Assembly (NCBI GenBank): GCA_020057645.1
Contig: JAGVFL010000142.1
Span: 1 to 14,081, forward strand
DNA length: 14,081 bases
Source: Candidatus Omnitrophota bacterium
GTDB lineage: Bacteria > Omnitrophota > Gorgyraeia > Gorgyraeales > Gorgyraeaceae
Direction: 5' to 3'
Shown: positions 12,995 to 14,081 of the stretch, piece by piece
How the letters are laid out: each line of letters starts with the position of its first letter
How positions within the stretch are numbered: position 1 is the stretch's first letter
Made by a program: the position numbers and the translations under genes
Notes under the pieces: model-generated
Database searches by the model: none
Told to the model about the DNA's origin: nothing
Seen by the model: only the letters and a program-made list of their open reading frames with translations

Positions 12995-14081
12995 ATGAAC
13001 ATCAATCAATTACTTGAATTTGATCGTATGGCCAGAGAGGATGGTCAGAAATACGATAAAAGGCGCGAGCTCTATGATGACATTGCCAGAGACACCGGAG
13101 CCCATTTCATTGGAATCGTTGGGCCGCGCGGCGCAGGCAAGACAATCATACTTAAACAATTGGCTTTGGCAAATGAAAGGTCTTTTTATGTATCTCTGGA
13201 TGCTATGGATGGTGATCTTTTTGATCTTATCAAGACTTTGCATGAAACCATGCAGATCAGGTTGTTTCTGTTAGACGAGGTACATGTTTATCATCGCTTT
13301 GAGGCTGATCTCAAAAAAATCTACGATCTTTTTGATATAAGGGTGATCTTCACCAGTTCCACAGCGTTAGGGATGTATGAGTCGGGTTATGATTTATCGC
13401 GGCGTGTCTTACTCAGGGCCCTTTATCCTTTTTCGTTGCGGGAGTACGCGCGGTTTAAATATGGCCAGGAATTTGACGCCTTAACTCTTATGGATATCGT
13501 GGAGAAAAAGCTCCCCACTGATATTCTTAGAGCGGGGGAGCATTTTTCATCGTATATTCAGGGTGGGCTTATGCCATTCGCTTTACGGGAGCCCCAGCCT
13601 CTGATGCTTTTAGAGAACATTCTTAAAACAATTATTCATAAAGACATTCCTCATATCGCGAAGCTCTTGACCGATGAGTTGGATAAAGTTGAACAGCTTA
13701 TCCGTTTTATCGGGCTTTCCGGGATAGACGGGATTAACTATTCCTCAGCGGCGCGGAATGTCCATATTACGAAGTATAAAGCTGAACAGTATATTACGCT
13801 TTTGGAACGGGCATTTGTTTTACATCGGGTTTTTCCAATGGGGAGTAATGTGATGAAGGAGCCGAAGGTTGTCATGACTTTGCCATACCGACTTTTGTAT
13901 AAACCGTTCAATGAGGCTATCGGCGGCTTGCGGGAGGATTTTTTTGTAGGAGCGATTAGAGCTTTAGGCAAAGAAGTTTTTTATCTTAAGTCCATGCGCG
14001 GCCAAAAAACGCCGGATTACTTTATCCGCGATTCGCAAGATATCGTCTTTGAAGTTGGCGGTAAGGGTAAAGGGAGAAGCC
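12995..14081 (+). CDS. AAA-type ATPase with DUF4143-like C-terminus (3' truncated by window edge)
   Basis: The frame is open from ATG 12995 to the window end (362 codons), so the gene continues beyond it. Walker A is GPRGAGKT (43-50, K49/T50), Walker B LFLLDEVH (90-97, D94/E95), and a sensor-like IFTSSTA lies near 118-124. The stretch RRVLLRALYPFSLREYARF (136-154) is typical of the ATPase/DUF4143 family. The C-terminal part, with LREDFFVGAIRAL, TPDYFIRD (D341) and VFEVGGKGK (E353, K357), looks like the PD-(D/E)xK-type core of DUF4143. The function of these ATPases is poorly defined; they are common in archaea and bacteria and often occur as isolated or mobile genes. It has its own promoter and AAAGGA ribosome binding site and no evident link to polysaccharide export. 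Confidence 0.85.
   Translation, partial: MNINQLLEFDRMAREDGQKYDKRRELYDDIARDTGAHFIGIVGPRGAGKTIILKQLALANERSFYVSLDAMDGDLFDLIKTLHETMQIRLFLLDEVHVYHRFEADLKKIYDLFDIRVIFTSSTALGMYESGYDLSRRVLLRALYPFSLREYARFKYGQEFDALTLMDIVEKKLPTDILRAGEHFSSYIQGGLMPFALREPQPLMLLENILKTIIHKDIPHIAKLLTDELDKVEQLIRFIGLSGIDGINYSSAARNVHITKYKAEQYITLLERAFVLHRVFPMGSNVMKEPKVVMTLPYRLLYKPFNEAIGGLREDFFVGAIRALGKEVFYLKSMRGQKTPDYFIRDSQDIVFEVGGKGKGRS

Noticed and set aside
13014..13274. 86-residue plus-strand frame near the ATPase start
   Set aside because: It is out of frame with the Walker A and B motifs encoded by the frame from 12995, which is open to the window end.

Overview
The window is 14 kb of a moderately AT-rich bacterial chromosome with every gene on the + strand. 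The outer-membrane proteins of a capsule or exopolysaccharide export system (a Wzi-like barrel and an SLBB/Wza-type protein) point to a diderm bacterium. The gene style and the many palindromic repeats resemble uncultured phyla such as Omnitrophota. That placement is an impression from sequence style and is not demonstrated.

Layout. Positions 3-7083 hold a nucleotide-sugar supply operon: the 3' end of UDP-glucose 6-dehydrogenase (ugd), an RmlC-like epimerase, RmlA, RmlB, a WbpA/TviB-type UDP-HexNAc dehydrogenase, a WbpP/TviC-type epimerase, GDP-mannose 4,6-dehydratase (gmd) and UDP-glucuronate decarboxylase (uxs). A Wzi-like outer-membrane protein (7083-8666) follows through a TAATG stop/start overlap. 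A promoter then drives a two-gene DUF6922 / AbiEii-type nucleotidyltransferase toxin-antitoxin-like pair (8714-9615). A second promoter and a structured leader of about 190 nt precede a 951-residue SLBB polysaccharide export protein (9862-12717). After a repeat-rich gap with two candidate promoters, an ATPase with a DUF4143-like C-terminus (12995 onward) runs off the window.

How the genes work together. Ugd plus Uxs give UDP-glucuronate and UDP-xylose. RmlA, RmlB and the RmlC-like protein give dTDP-4-keto-6-deoxyhexoses. The WbpA and WbpP pair gives UDP-HexNAc uronic acids. Gmd gives GDP-4-keto-6-deoxymannose. The final 4-keto reductases (RmlD, Fcl or Rmd), glycosyltransferases and flippase/polymerase are not in the window. 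The Wzi-like and SLBB proteins would act in surface anchoring and outer-membrane export of the resulting polymer.

The most unusual feature is a set of at least four families of short palindromic repeats (called A, B, C and D here). All eight junctions from ugd to wzi carry exactly one copy, and the two promoter-bearing gaps around the SLBB gene carry several. Their stems show compensatory base changes. Some copies supply ribosome binding sites, C-terminal tails, stop codons or part of a signal peptide to neighbouring genes, and two families share an inner module. No gene-free stretch exceeds 300 bases; the two longest (9616-9861 and 12718-12994) are described below.
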